DNA from: Chloracidobacterium sp.
GTDB taxonomy: Bacteria > Acidobacteriota > Blastocatellia > Chloracidobacteriales > Chloracidobacteriaceae
Assembly: GCA_025057975.1 (NCBI GenBank)
Contig: JANWUV010000007.1
Coordinates: 62,001 to 126,000 of the forward strand
Direction of reading: 5' to 3'
Length of the DNA stretch: 64,000 nucleotides
A program made the translations under genes and the position numbers. Position 1 is the stretch's first letter. Every line of letters begins with the position of its first letter. Below are positions 9,467-17,688 of this stretch, piece by piece. Under the pieces are notes generated by a model. It saw nothing but the letters and a program-made list of their open reading frames with translations, made no database searches and was not told where the DNA came from.

Positions 9467-12400
9467 TTACGGTACGGAGACGGGCGGTGGTTTGGGCTGT
9501 CCGTCCCAGTTCCCAATCAGCGGCACGTCCCCCGGCACGCCGTAGTTCACTCGAATCTCCGGCGGCCCGCTCGTGTTCGACGTCCGCAACTGAAACTGGA
9601 TCGTCCCCCCAAGGTTCACCACCACCCCCACCGTCGCAAATCCCTGCCGCGTCCAGTCCCCAGCCACCGCCGCCACGAACGTTCCGGTCGTCGTCAGCGT
9701 GAAGGTCACGTCCGGCGCCCCGCTCGTGTTGGCGTTCTTCAGCAAAAACTGCCCCGTACTCGGCCGATACAGCCCCACCCCCGTCACACCGCTCCCGGCC
9801 GTCCACCGCCCCGCGACCGGCACGTCACCCCCCTGCGCCCCTGCAATCACCACCGCCAAGTCCGGATTCCCCGCCGCCAACGCATTCCGCAGGAAAAACG
9901 TCTGCACGCTCGGTCGGTACACCCCCACCGTCACCGTCCCGTTCCCGTCCCAGTCCCCAGCCAGCGGAATGTCCCCTACACCCCCAAACGCAAACGACAC
10001 ATCCGCAAAACCGCCCGTGTTGTTGTTGATGAGGAAAAACGTCATCGCTCCGTTGACATTCCGGTAAATCCCCGGCGTGTCAATCCCGTCCCCATCCCAG
10101 TCCCCAGCCAACGGCACATCGCCCGCCAAACCATAGAAGAAATCTTGGTCGGCGAAATCCGAAATCAGCCGGTTCTTCAAGTACATATACCCGTTCGACG
10201 GCCGAAACATCGCCATCGTTGAGCCGATGGGCGCGCCCGGTCCGACCGACCCAGCTTGCGTGACGGTCACGACCTGTCCGGCGACGAAGAACGTGCCTGT
10301 TCGGGGTGTGGCGCGCGGGTTGCGCCCAACGGCAAAGGTGAGCGTCGCGCTGCCCGCCGCGGAAATGGCCAAGCGGCGATTGACATCGCCGAGTTGACCG
10401 ACCATGCGGGGCGTAACGACCTGCCCGCTGGCCAACTGGGCTGAAATCAGCTTGATCCACGGCGCGTCAGTGTTGCGCACCGTCGCTTCCCACGTGCAGT
10501 TCGGACTCGTTGTGATGGTGAGTGTCGCGCTCGGCACAACGTCACCCGGTAGGTTCACCACCGTCGGCGTCACCGTGTACTCGCACGGCGCACACGGTGC
10601 ACAACTCGGCAACTGTGCCTCCAACCGCAGCCCAGCTGTAATCACCCCCTGATTGAACGAAAACTGCGTAAACCGATTCCCGCTCCCTGCCGCCTGCACC
10701 CCTACTGTCGCGCTGTTCCCATTCCCAGGACCCGTCTGCGCATACCGATACTCAAAGCGGTTTGACCCCTCCTGCAACACCACCGCTACGTGAATCTCCT
10801 CACTCGTCCCAAACCGCACCCCGCGCCACTCCACGATCCACTGCCGGTTCGGTGCGGTTCCTGTCACCTGTGTGAAAATCCCCCGCGGCCCGCCGCCCTG
10901 CTGCGCCGTCAGGTCAATATCATCCCAGAACACAAACAACGCCGGCGCGCTCCCCGTCCCAGCCACCGGCAGCGGCTGATTGGTGAACAAACTCTCCCCT
11001 CCACCCACCAACCGCAAAATCCCGTTTGTGTCCGCCGTCAATGTCGCCCCGCCGGCGACGTTCGTCTCGTACACCGAAAACCCAAACGGCGCCGTCAGCG
11101 TCACCAGCGCGTCATCCTGCTGACTCCCCACCACCAACTGCCCTCCAGCCGGAATCGTCCCACCACTCGACGACGTGAACGTGTAGTTCCCCCCCACAAA
11201 ACCCGTCGGCACGCGCAGCGTCGTTACCAGCGGCCCGCCCCCGCCCGCATAGTTGACTGTCAACTGAAACTCAACAACCTGCCCGCACGGCACGCCTGCG
11301 CCCAGCGTAAACCGAAACGCTGGCGTCGGCCCCGTCACCACCTGTCCCGTCCCTACGTCGGGGAACGTCCCTGTCCCACTTGTCACCACCACCCCAGGCG
11401 TCACCGCTGTCAGCGTCGCCGACAACCCCGTCGCCAGCGTGCCGTCGTTGCGAAGCTGTACCGTCAGCGTCCCACCCTCGCACGGCTCAATCACACCATT
11501 CCCGTTTCCCCCTTGCTCTGTCGCTGTCACACCCAGCACCCCCAGCAACGGCGCTGTCGGCGTTACCGCCACCGCGTTCGACACTACCAACCCAAAATGC
11601 TGGTCCGTACCATCCGCATTCCCCAAAATCCCGTTCCCGTTCAGCGCCGTCGCCACCACCCGCACCACCACCGGCGTCCCAGCTGGCTGCGGCGGCAAAA
11701 ACACGTTCTCCACGTTGTTCCGGTTGTCCGCGCTCCCGCCGGTTACCGACACTCCATCCGCCAACACATTCCCACGATATGTCTGCCCGCCCACCGTCAC
11801 CACCAGATCAAGGTCGTTGACTAGCGCTGGACTTGCCCCCGGCGCTCCCGGTGCGTCGCTGTACGCCAGCGTCACCCGCACCGGCTGACCCCCGTTGACC
11901 ACCTGCCCCGTAAACACATAGGTCTGCCCTACATCCAGTAGCGCAATGTTTTCATTGACGTACACCGTCGGCAGCCCGCCTGGTATTGTGCGCCGCAGAT
12001 TCACACGCCCCCACCCTTCGCCCGTGTTCGGAATCGGCACCGTCGTACTGCTGCTCGGTGCGCCCGGATGCTCGGCGTTCATATCCACCGCCCCATTGAT
12101 GAGCGCCGCCTTCACCAGCGCCGGCGCGGGCGTCTGTCCTCCGTTGTTCGCCCGCCACCATCCCGTGAACACTGCCGCCGCGCCTGCGACGTGTGGCGCT
12201 GCAAACGATGTCCCGCTCCCGTGAACGTGAACCCCATCCCCAAGCTGCGTCCCAACCTGCCCCGAGGTCGTCCGCGGCCCTGTAATCCGCTGTCCCGGCG
12301 CGCACACATCCGGCTTCACCCGTCCATCCGCCGCCGGCCCGCGACTCGAAAATCTCGACAAAAAATCAATGTTCGTGTTCGGAATATCTGAAAACGCCGG

Positions 12401-13798
12401 CAACTCCGGCCGTAGGCCCACCGACGACCCCACCGTGATGATGTTTTTCGCCGCCTTCGGCCGTGTCAGTGTCCCCTCGTTCGGCCCGCTGTTCCCCGCC
12501 GAAAACACAAACAGCAGCGGGTCAATCGTCTCACCTTGTGAAGCGTCCTGCGTGAAGGCGTCGTACTGCGCTTCCCGTGTCCCGTAGTCCGTCCCAACCC
12601 CCGCGCCCCAACTGTTGTTGGAAATCGTCGCCCGCGCCCCGTTCGGCGGCAGCGTCGTGATTGTGTCGTTGACCGCCGTCGCGTCTCCGCCCTGATACGC
12701 CCCGCCCGTAATCAGCGGCACGCTCACCAAGTGCGCCCCCGGCGCCACTCCAAGCCCGTAGTTGTAGTTGCGTGGGTCCAAAAGATTCGGAAACGGCGTC
12801 GTCCCCGCAATGATGCTCGCGCACAGATGCCCGTGTCCGCCACGAAACGAACTCGCCCCGTCCGCCCCGCGCGGCGGCCCCGCCACTGCGTTTGCCGCCG
12901 TGATGTAAAATCCCTGCGGCCCTGGAATCTCTACCCCGTCGTCCACTACGCCGACCGTCACCCCATTTCCATTGCTTCCAAACTGCGCCTGCGGGTTGTA
13001 CCCCGGTCCCGCCAAGTTCTCGATCCCCGTCCCGGTGTAGTTCCCGGCCGTGACGTGCGCGTTGCGCTCGTCTTCCGGCGTCGGTCGCACGTACGGCTCA
13101 ATCGCCAGCACCGCTTGCAACTGCGCCGCCGCCGCCACCCCCTCTGGCGTCAGTTGGACGCGCAACACGTCAAACGCAGCCCCGGACGGCATCGCCTCCG
13201 CCGTCAGCACCTTCCCGACCGTCGCCACTTGTCGGGCCGCCGCTTCCAGCCCTTCGCGCTTGAAGGTCGCCACAAGGTACGTCCCATCCCCTGCCGGCTT
13301 CCTTGCCTTCCCCGTAAACACCCACTGCAAGTCCGGGCTGAGCTTGTAGATGGGGTGGTACGGCCCCATCCACCGCACAAACGCCAGCCCGGTCGTCGTC
13401 TCACGCGCCGTGGCCGGGACATAGACCAAGTACGCCTGATGCGGTACGTACTGCACCGGCTCGACGCCCAACGCCTGCAACTGCGTCAGCCAAGCGTCCC
13501 GCGTCCGCCCTGTGAACTGGACAAGGTAGTAGCCGTCGCCAGTGTGTTCGGTTAGGTAGCCGCCGCGCCGGGCGCATTCGCGCGCCGGGTCACTCGTCGT
13601 GGGGTCAAAGCAAAAGCCGCGCAGCGAAATCGTGAAATCGGTCGGCGGAGTCAACTCGGTCATCGTGTGCGCTCCAGAGGCGGCGGCGCGCTGCCGCGCC
13701 GGAAAACTAAGCCAGATCAAGGCAAACAACAGGCAGGGCAGCGCCGCCAAACCAAAACGACGCGCGGTACGGGAATGGAAAACCAAGTGAAGGGACAT
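9467..13798 (-). CDS. Giant secreted subtilisin-like (S8) serine protease with C-terminal WD-type repeats
   Basis: A 1443-residue exported protease. The N-terminus is basic followed by a hydrophobic signal segment (about 15-34). A propeptide-like region precedes the S8 domain (about 250-640). Catalytic residues read as Asp286 (VGVVDDGVE), His322 (GGHGHLCAS, an unusual version of HGTHVAG), oxyanion Asn436 (SAGNSGP) and Ser531 (GTSFAAPHVAG). Later parts look like a jelly-roll beta domain (about 620-740), Ig-like segments, a BACON-like domain (about 1110-1200, NCTWEA) and five ~50-residue repeats at the end built on GDxPLAGDWDGxG...GVYRP. The repeats may bind glycans or the cell surface (inference). 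A TTGACG-N18-CATACT promoter lies ~95 bases upstream. The plus strand here has long antisense frames that I do not accept as genes. Confidence 0.93.
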   Translation of the reverse strand: MSLHLVFHSRTARRFGLAALPCLLFALIWLSFPARQRAAASGAHTMTELTPPTDFTISLRGFCFDPTTSDPARECARRGGYLTEHTGDGYYLVQFTGRTRDAWLTQLQALGVEPVQYVPHQAYLVYVPATARETTTGLAFVRWMGPYHPIYKLSPDLQWVFTGKARKPAGDGTYLVATFKREGLEAAARQVATVGKVLTAEAMPSGAAFDVLRVQLTPEGVAAAAQLQAVLAIEPYVRPTPEDERNAHVTAGNYTGTGIENLAGPGYNPQAQFGSNGNGVTVGVVDDGVEIPGPQGFYITAANAVAGPPRGADGASSFRGGHGHLCASIIAGTTPFPNLLDPRNYNYGLGVAPGAHLVSVPLITGGAYQGGDATAVNDTITTLPPNGARATISNNSWGAGVGTDYGTREAQYDAFTQDASQGETIDPLLFVFSAGNSGPNEGTLTRPKAAKNIITVGSSVGLRPELPAFSDIPNTNIDFLSRFSSRGPAADGRVKPDVCAPGQRITGPRTTSGQVGTQLGDGVHVHGSGTSFAAPHVAGAAAVFTGWWRANNGGQTPAPALVKAALINGAVDMNAEHPGAPSSSTTVPIPNTGEGWGRVNLRRTIPGGLPTVYVNENIALLDVGQTYVFTGQVVNGGQPVRVTLAYSDAPGAPGASPALVNDLDLVVTVGGQTYRGNVLADGVSVTGGSADNRNNVENVFLPPQPAGTPVVVRVVATALNGNGILGNADGTDQHFGLVVSNAVAVTPTAPLLGVLGVTATEQGGNGNGVIEPCEGGTLTVQLRNDGTLATGLSATLTAVTPGVVVTSGTGTFPDVGTGQVVTGPTPAFRFTLGAGVPCGQVVEFQLTVNYAGGGGPLVTTLRVPTGFVGGNYTFTSSSGGTIPAGGQLVVGSQQDDALVTLTAPFGFSVYETNVAGGATLTADTNGILRLVGGGESLFTNQPLPVAGTGSAPALFVFWDDIDLTAQQGGGPRGIFTQVTGTAPNRQWIVEWRGVRFGTSEEIHVAVVLQEGSNRFEYRYAQTGPGNGNSATVGVQAAGSGNRFTQFSFNQGVITAGLRLEAQLPSCAPCAPCEYTVTPTVVNLPGDVVPSATLTITTSPNCTWEATVRNTDAPWIKLISAQLASGQVVTPRMVGQLGDVNRRLAISAAGSATLTFAVGRNPRATPRTGTFFVAGQVVTVTQAGSVGPGAPIGSTMAMFRPSNGYMYLKNRLISDFADQDFFYGLAGDVPLAGDWDGDGIDTPGIYRNVNGAMTFFLINNNTGGFADVSFAFGGVGDIPLAGDWDGNGTVTVGVYRPSVQTFFLRNALAAGNPDLAVVIAGAQGGDVPVAGRWTAGSGVTGVGLYRPSTGQFLLKNANTSGAPDVTFTLTTTGTFVAAVAGDWTRQGFATVGVVVNLGGTIQFQLRTSNTSGPPEIRVNYGVPGDVPLIGNWDGQPKPPPVSVP
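9500..10216 (-). repeat. Five tandem ~50-residue GDWDG/YRP repeats encoded at the 3' end of the protease gene
   Basis: The C-terminal ~240 residues of the protease consist of five related units. Each has a GD(V/I)P(L/V)AGxW(D/T) core followed about ten residues later by G(I/V/L)YRP or a decayed version, then an aromatic-rich FFLxN strand. The DNA shows the same pattern as repeated blocks near GTCCCAGTCCCCAGCC. They resemble FG-GAP/VCBS-like repeats seen in acidobacterial secreted proteins. Confidence 0.75.
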
Positions 13799-14130
13799 GG
13801 GCAGGCTTCAAAATAACAGAGAACGGTCGAGCACCACAAAAGACGTAGGGCGTACGTGGTTGAGACGACAAAGTTTGGTTAATAAATGCACAGAGTATGA
13901 CGAGGTGCAAAGACACACGTCAAGGCAAACGTCGCCCTCCGACGAACTCGACCTGCAAAGTTTGCATGGCGGTGCAACCAGTTTTTTCGGCCTCACCGCC
14001 ACAGGGTGCGCTCCAAAAAACCGGCGCTCACTTTGAGTCGGCGACTGATAGGCCGTCTTCAAGAGAGTGTGTACCAAACGGCTGACAGAAAAAGCTTACC
14101 CAAAACAATGAGCATTCCTATGCCTCAACT
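13799..14130. other. Intergenic region between protease and cobW remnant
   Basis: About 330 bases without a credible gene. It carries the predicted protease promoter and a near-perfect palindrome TGCAAAGTTTGCA near 13958-13970, upstream of that promoter, which could be an operator. Nothing else was recognised. Confidence 0.4.
13894..13923 (-). promoter_or_regulatory. Predicted sigma70-type promoter of the protease gene
   Basis: On the minus strand: -35 TTGACG (13923-13918), an 18-base spacer, -10 CATACT (13899-13894). Expected start of transcription is near 13886, giving a leader of about 90 bases before the start codon at 13798. Based on sequence match only. Confidence 0.35.
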
Positions 14131-15295
14131 TCAGATGCCTCCCAAATTATTGAAAGGATCGGGCAGCGTCGCCCACGCCCTCAACCCGCGTCGCGCTTCG
14201 GCTTCCGTCAACAGACAGGCGTCGAGCGCCGCTTCGATGACATCGCGCCGCATGCGCCGGTCGCCGATAAACACAAGCTCCTGCCGTCGGTCGCCGCACA
14301 GACCGTCAAACAGCGACCGAATCTCAGCCCGCAGCGCCTCATCCGCTGGCCAGGCTTCTTCCGGTTGCGTCGCCCACCAGTACCCGCCGGGTTCGACGCG
14401 ACATGCGCGCCTGCCTGACTCCAGATGCCGACCGCGTCCATGCGCGTCGCCAACCAGAAAAAACCTTTTGATCGTAAAACGCCTTGCCACTCGTCGCCGC
14501 CCGTCTCGCCATGGAAAAACGCCCACAATCGTTCAGGATGAAACGGACGGCGGCGACGATAAACAAAGCTCGATATGCCGTAGGTTTCGGTCTCCGGCGG
14601 ATGCTCGCCGCGCAGTTCCTTGAGCCATCCGGCGGCCTGACTGGCGCGCTCAAAACTAAAACGCCCTGTCCCCAACACTTCCGTCAGCGGCGCTTGTCCA
14701 AATTGGCATGTCACCAGACGCGCCTCCGGGTTGAGCCGCCGTAGAACGCCGCGCAGTTCGGAGAGTTCCTCCGCCGAAACAAGGTCGGCTTTGTTGATGA
14801 GGATGACATCGGCGAACTCAACTTGTTCGGTCAGCAAGTCGCGATTGTCCGGTCGTCTTCCGGGCCAAGTTCAAGACGACGCTCCGTGAGGCTTTGCGCC
14901 TCACGGTAATCGCGCAGAAAGTGCTTCGCGTCCACGACCGTCACCATCGTGTCCAGTCGGGCCACATCCGATAAGCTCCGCCCGGTCTCATCGGTAAAGG
15001 TAAAGGTTTCGGCGACGGGCAGCGGCTCTGAAATGCCGGTGGATTCAATGAGCAGGTAATCAAACCGTCCTTCCCGCGCCAACCGTCCGACCTCGATGAG
15101 CAGGTCTTCGCGCGGTGTGCAGCAAATGCACCCGTTCGACATTTCCACCAACTTTTCTTCAACGCGATTGAGCGCCGCGTCGCCGTTGGCGACCAGTTGT
15201 GCGTCAATGTTGACCTCGCTCATGTCGTTGACGATGACGGCGACGCGCTTCCCTTCGCGGTTGCGCAGGACGTGGTTGAGGGCTGTGTCCATCAA
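14131..15295 (-). pseudogene. COG0523/CobW-family GTPase, broken (P-loop missing, two frameshifts)
   Basis: The protein would be a G3E-family metal-chaperone GTPase (CobW/YjiA/ZigA group). Readable pieces: LNHVLRNREGKRVAVIVND, the metal-binding CICC motif in NGCICCTPREDLL, ESTGISEP, then VILINKADLV (the NKxD guanine motif) and the CobW_C part with GFFWLATRMD, GYWWAT and GDRRQELVFIGDRRM up to a normal-looking end (LPDPF). Three lesions: the N-terminal GxxGxGKTT P-loop that should come just before LNHVL is absent, a one-base loss near 14840 separates DDRTIA from LLTEQVEF, and a second shift near 14405 lies just before RVEPGGYWW. The 5' loss is exactly where the restriction-modification island begins. 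It cannot make a working GTPase. Confidence 0.88.
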
Positions 15296-15330
15296 TGATC
15301 ACCAGCGTCGGGCGTGGCAGGGCGGGGGGA

Positions 15331-15358
15331 TTGTACCTCATGTGCAAACAGGTATACT
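15331..15358 (+). promoter_or_regulatory. Predicted promoter giving a leaderless or near-leaderless restriction gene transcript
   Basis: TTGTAC (15331-15336), 16-base spacer, TATACT (15353-15358). Transcription would begin near 15365-15367, which is where the ATG of the endonuclease gene lies (15367). No Shine-Dalgarno sequence is present in front of that ATG, in keeping with leaderless translation. Confidence 0.45.
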
Positions 15359-15366
15359 CCTTATCC

Positions 15367-16515
15367 ATGCCGCGCCCAGTCATCCGCTTGCAAGGACTCG
15401 TTCAATCGCTCCGCTTTTGCGGACAACCTACAGAACTGCCCGTTTATGACTGGAGCGGATTCGATATCAATAACGCCCGCCCCGCCTGCAAGGTGCGCCT
15501 GCCTGACGGTGCCGAAATCGCCCTGTCCAAGTGGACAGGTCCGAAACGCACGCGCACCTATCCGCTGGCGAAGGTCTACGACACTTACTCGCACAGCGGC
15601 AAGATTGTCACGGTCATCCCGATTATCAAAGATGAAGGCAAAGGCGAACGCGAGAATGACACAAATCTCGATCAGGTGAATTTTATCACGCTATCGTGGA
15701 TGAACTTGATGGGGGTGTATGTTGTCCTCGCTTGGTATAGCGACGCCAGTAAGAAGGATTCTTATCGCATCACTCACCAGCGCATGGAGAACGCATATGT
15801 TCACCAAAAAATTGAGGAGATAGCGCGCTATAAAATGGACGCGCACCACTGGAACCGCGACCATTTTGTGGATAAGTTCCTCTGCATATATGAACGCGCT
15901 ATTCAGAGCTACAGCGCGATTGCTCAGAGACTAGGAGTGCAGTTGCATTCACAAAGAGGGCTGCGCTCGTTTCTCGACACAGTGCGCTCGACGGAAAATC
16001 CACACAAGTTAGATCTCGCCAAGTACGCTGAACATTCCCTTTCTGCATCTGAACGCGCAGCCCTGCGAGAGACAATCACAGAGCATGCACTGGAACGCAG
16101 TCAGGCGGGAAGCGCAAAGGGATTTTTTGAGATACGCAACTACCTAGGAGGCGTATATTACCTGACCGCCGACGAGGTTATCTTCGAGTGCGAAAATCAG
16201 ATAGTCATTCAGGAGAGCAAAAACAGCACAAAGCATTTCCTACCGTCGCTTAGCGATGTCAAGGACGGTCTGTTCAAACTCCTGTTGTTCTCTCAACTTC
16301 AGCAGCTGCAGTTAGGGAAAACGCCCTTGCTGTTTCGCACACGTCTGCGATTGACAGGAGCGTTCAGGGGCAAACTAAGTTTGCCTGCGGAGACCGAAGT
16401 GTTGGAAGCGTTTTGCAGAGGACGGAAGCAGCCTGCACGCTCGAAACTGACTTGGCTGAACGAGGAGCTGCGACGACTGGGCATAGAAGGCGTTCTGGAG
16501 GGTAACGATGCTTAA
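15367..16515 (+). CDS. Putative type II restriction endonuclease paired with D12 methyltransferase
   Basis: A 382-residue protein counted from ATG 15367 (a longer in-frame reading from 15295 adds residues encoded by the promoter region). I do not recognise a named endonuclease family with certainty. The case rests on context: it overlaps by 8 bases the start of a Dam-like adenine methyltransferase, and it has a plausible PD-(D/E)xK core near its last third (DEVIFECEN followed by VIQESKN, giving an E-x-K after a hydrophobic strand). Its base composition looks less GC-rich than its neighbours, consistent with recent acquisition. If real, it would cleave unmethylated DNA at the site protected by the neighbour. 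An alternative is a non-nuclease helper of the methyltransferase. Confidence 0.65.
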   Translation: MPRPVIRLQGLVQSLRFCGQPTELPVYDWSGFDINNARPACKVRLPDGAEIALSKWTGPKRTRTYPLAKVYDTYSHSGKIVTVIPIIKDEGKGERENDTNLDQVNFITLSWMNLMGVYVVLAWYSDASKKDSYRITHQRMENAYVHQKIEEIARYKMDAHHWNRDHFVDKFLCIYERAIQSYSAIAQRLGVQLHSQRGLRSFLDTVRSTENPHKLDLAKYAEHSLSASERAALRETITEHALERSQAGSAKGFFEIRNYLGGVYYLTADEVIFECENQIVIQESKNSTKHFLPSLSDVKDGLFKLLLFSQLQQLQLGKTPLLFRTRLRLTGAFRGKLSLPAETEVLEAFCRGRKQPARSKLTWLNEELRRLGIEGVLEGNDA

Positions 16516-17371
16516 GAGTCCCCTTCGCTTCCCTGGCGGCAAATCGCGGGCGATTGGGCAGATTCTGCCCATCGTGCCCGACTTTGAGGAATATCGCGAG
16601 CCGATGGTGGGCGGCGGATCGGTGTTTCTTGCGGTGCGCCAACGCTTCCCGAACCGCCGCTACTGGATTAACGACCTGAACTACGAACTCTACTGCTTCT
16701 GGAAGGTTGCGCAGGAACGCGCTTATCAGCTCGCTGACGCGCTTCACCAACTGCGAGCGGAAACTCAAAACGGGAAGGCACTCTTCTACCGCTTGCTTGA
16801 CCGCTATGGGCAGGGCGACGAGTTCGAACGCGCCGTCCGCTTCTTCGCGCTTAATCGGATGACCTTCTCTGGCACGGTCGACTCAGGAGGCTACTCGGAA
16901 CAGGCGTTTCGCGGGCGGTTCACCAGTTCCGCGATTGAGCGTGTTCGGCGGCTGGAACCTTTGCTGCAAGGGGTACAAATCACGCACGGAGACTCTGAGC
17001 TTGTAGTACGCGCAGAGGGGGCGGGGGTATTTCTCTTTTTAGACCCGCCCTACTACTCAGCAACCGATTCGCGCCTTTATGGCAAGCGCGGGGAGCTACA
17101 CACAGGCTTTGATCACCACCGCCTGATGCGCGTATTGCGCGAGACTCCACATCGTTGGTTGCTGACTTACGACGATAGCCCCTTCATTCGCGACTTGTAC
17201 GCCGAGTACACACAGGTACGCTGGACACTGCAATATGGAATGAACAACTACAAGCAACTAACCGCACGTGCGGGCGAAGAGTTATTTATCGCCAACTATC
17301 CTATTCAGTCGCGAGGCAGCGCGCAGCTTTGCCTCGTATTCGAGCGGCGGATGCGAGAGTATGCTCCATAA
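16508..17371 (+). CDS. DNA adenine methyltransferase, D12 (Dam-like) class
   Basis: A 287-residue N6-adenine methyltransferase. Motif I appears as PLRFPGGKSRAIGQIL near the start (SAM binding, the FxGxK form), followed by EPMVGGGSVFL and WINDLNYELY. Motif IV, DPPYYSA, binds the target adenine. LLTYDDSPFIRDLY and YGMNNYKQL match the C-terminal part of the D12 class. The family methylates GATC or related sites; the actual target is unknown. The gene starts inside the 3' end of the putative endonuclease gene, so the pair is translationally coupled in the order endonuclease-methyltransferase. Confidence 0.92.
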   Translation: MLKSPLRFPGGKSRAIGQILPIVPDFEEYREPMVGGGSVFLAVRQRFPNRRYWINDLNYELYCFWKVAQERAYQLADALHQLRAETQNGKALFYRLLDRYGQGDEFERAVRFFALNRMTFSGTVDSGGYSEQAFRGRFTSSAIERVRRLEPLLQGVQITHGDSELVVRAEGAGVFLFLDPPYYSATDSRLYGKRGELHTGFDHHRLMRVLRETPHRWLLTYDDSPFIRDLYAEYTQVRWTLQYGMNNYKQLTARAGEELFIANYPIQSRGSAQLCLVFERRMREYAP

Positions 17372-17425
17372 GGCAGGCAAGCAATATCCCATAATCCTTC
17401 TCGGCCAAGGTACAATCCTTCCGAA

Positions 17426-17536
17426 ATACCCAACGACACGCGCCCTGAGATAGAGCAACGGCTCATCCAGCGTTATCGCCAGATGACGCCCAGCGAGAAG
17501 CTGTGCATGGTCGCGCAGATGGCGGAGACGATATGA
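17426..17536 (+). pseudogene. 36-codon stub of a small conserved gene
   Basis: The frame reads PNDTRPEIEQRLIQRYRQM then TPSEKLCMVAQMAETI before a stop. I recall this opening (PNDT..EIE..LI..YR.MTP.EKL) as typical of a ~80-100-residue bacterial protein family of unknown function; that is from memory, not a search. No ATG is present at the expected start: the codon before PNDT is ATA (17426), perhaps a mutated start. The frame stops where permease DNA on the other strand begins, so the rest of the gene was lost at the island border. Confidence 0.55.
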
Positions 17537-17539
17537 ATA

Positions 17540-17679
17540 GCCGCACGCTGAAAAGTTGTCCACCGCAGGCCATTGAACGCGCCGAAGAGGATGAGCATCG
17601 GCAGCGCCGCCAAAATCAGCCACGCGGTTTTTTCCACAAAAAGACGCCGCCATTCGCAACGGAAAATCACTCGCCACAT
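17540..17679 (-). pseudogene. ABC-2 permease, N-terminal remnant
   Basis: About 46 residues starting MWRVIFRCEWRRLFVEKTAW and continuing through a hydrophobic segment to NGLRWTTFQRAA. This is the N-terminus of an ABC-2/DUF3526-type permease. The start ATG is 10 bases after the stop of the preceding permease gene, as in an operon. The homologous reading ends around 17540, where the sequence turns into the stub gene on the opposite strand, so the gene has lost nearly all of its body to the island insertion or deletion. Confidence 0.75.
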
Positions 17680-17688
17680 CAGCTTGGC

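Noticed and set aside
10790-11824. Long plus-strand open frame (344 codons) inside the protease gene
   Set aside because: Antisense to the well-supported S8 protease; Pro/Arg/His-rich content is what a GC-rich gene gives in this frame.
12731-13555. Plus-strand open frame of 274 codons
   Set aside because: Also antisense to the protease; Arg-rich, no motif, no RBS.
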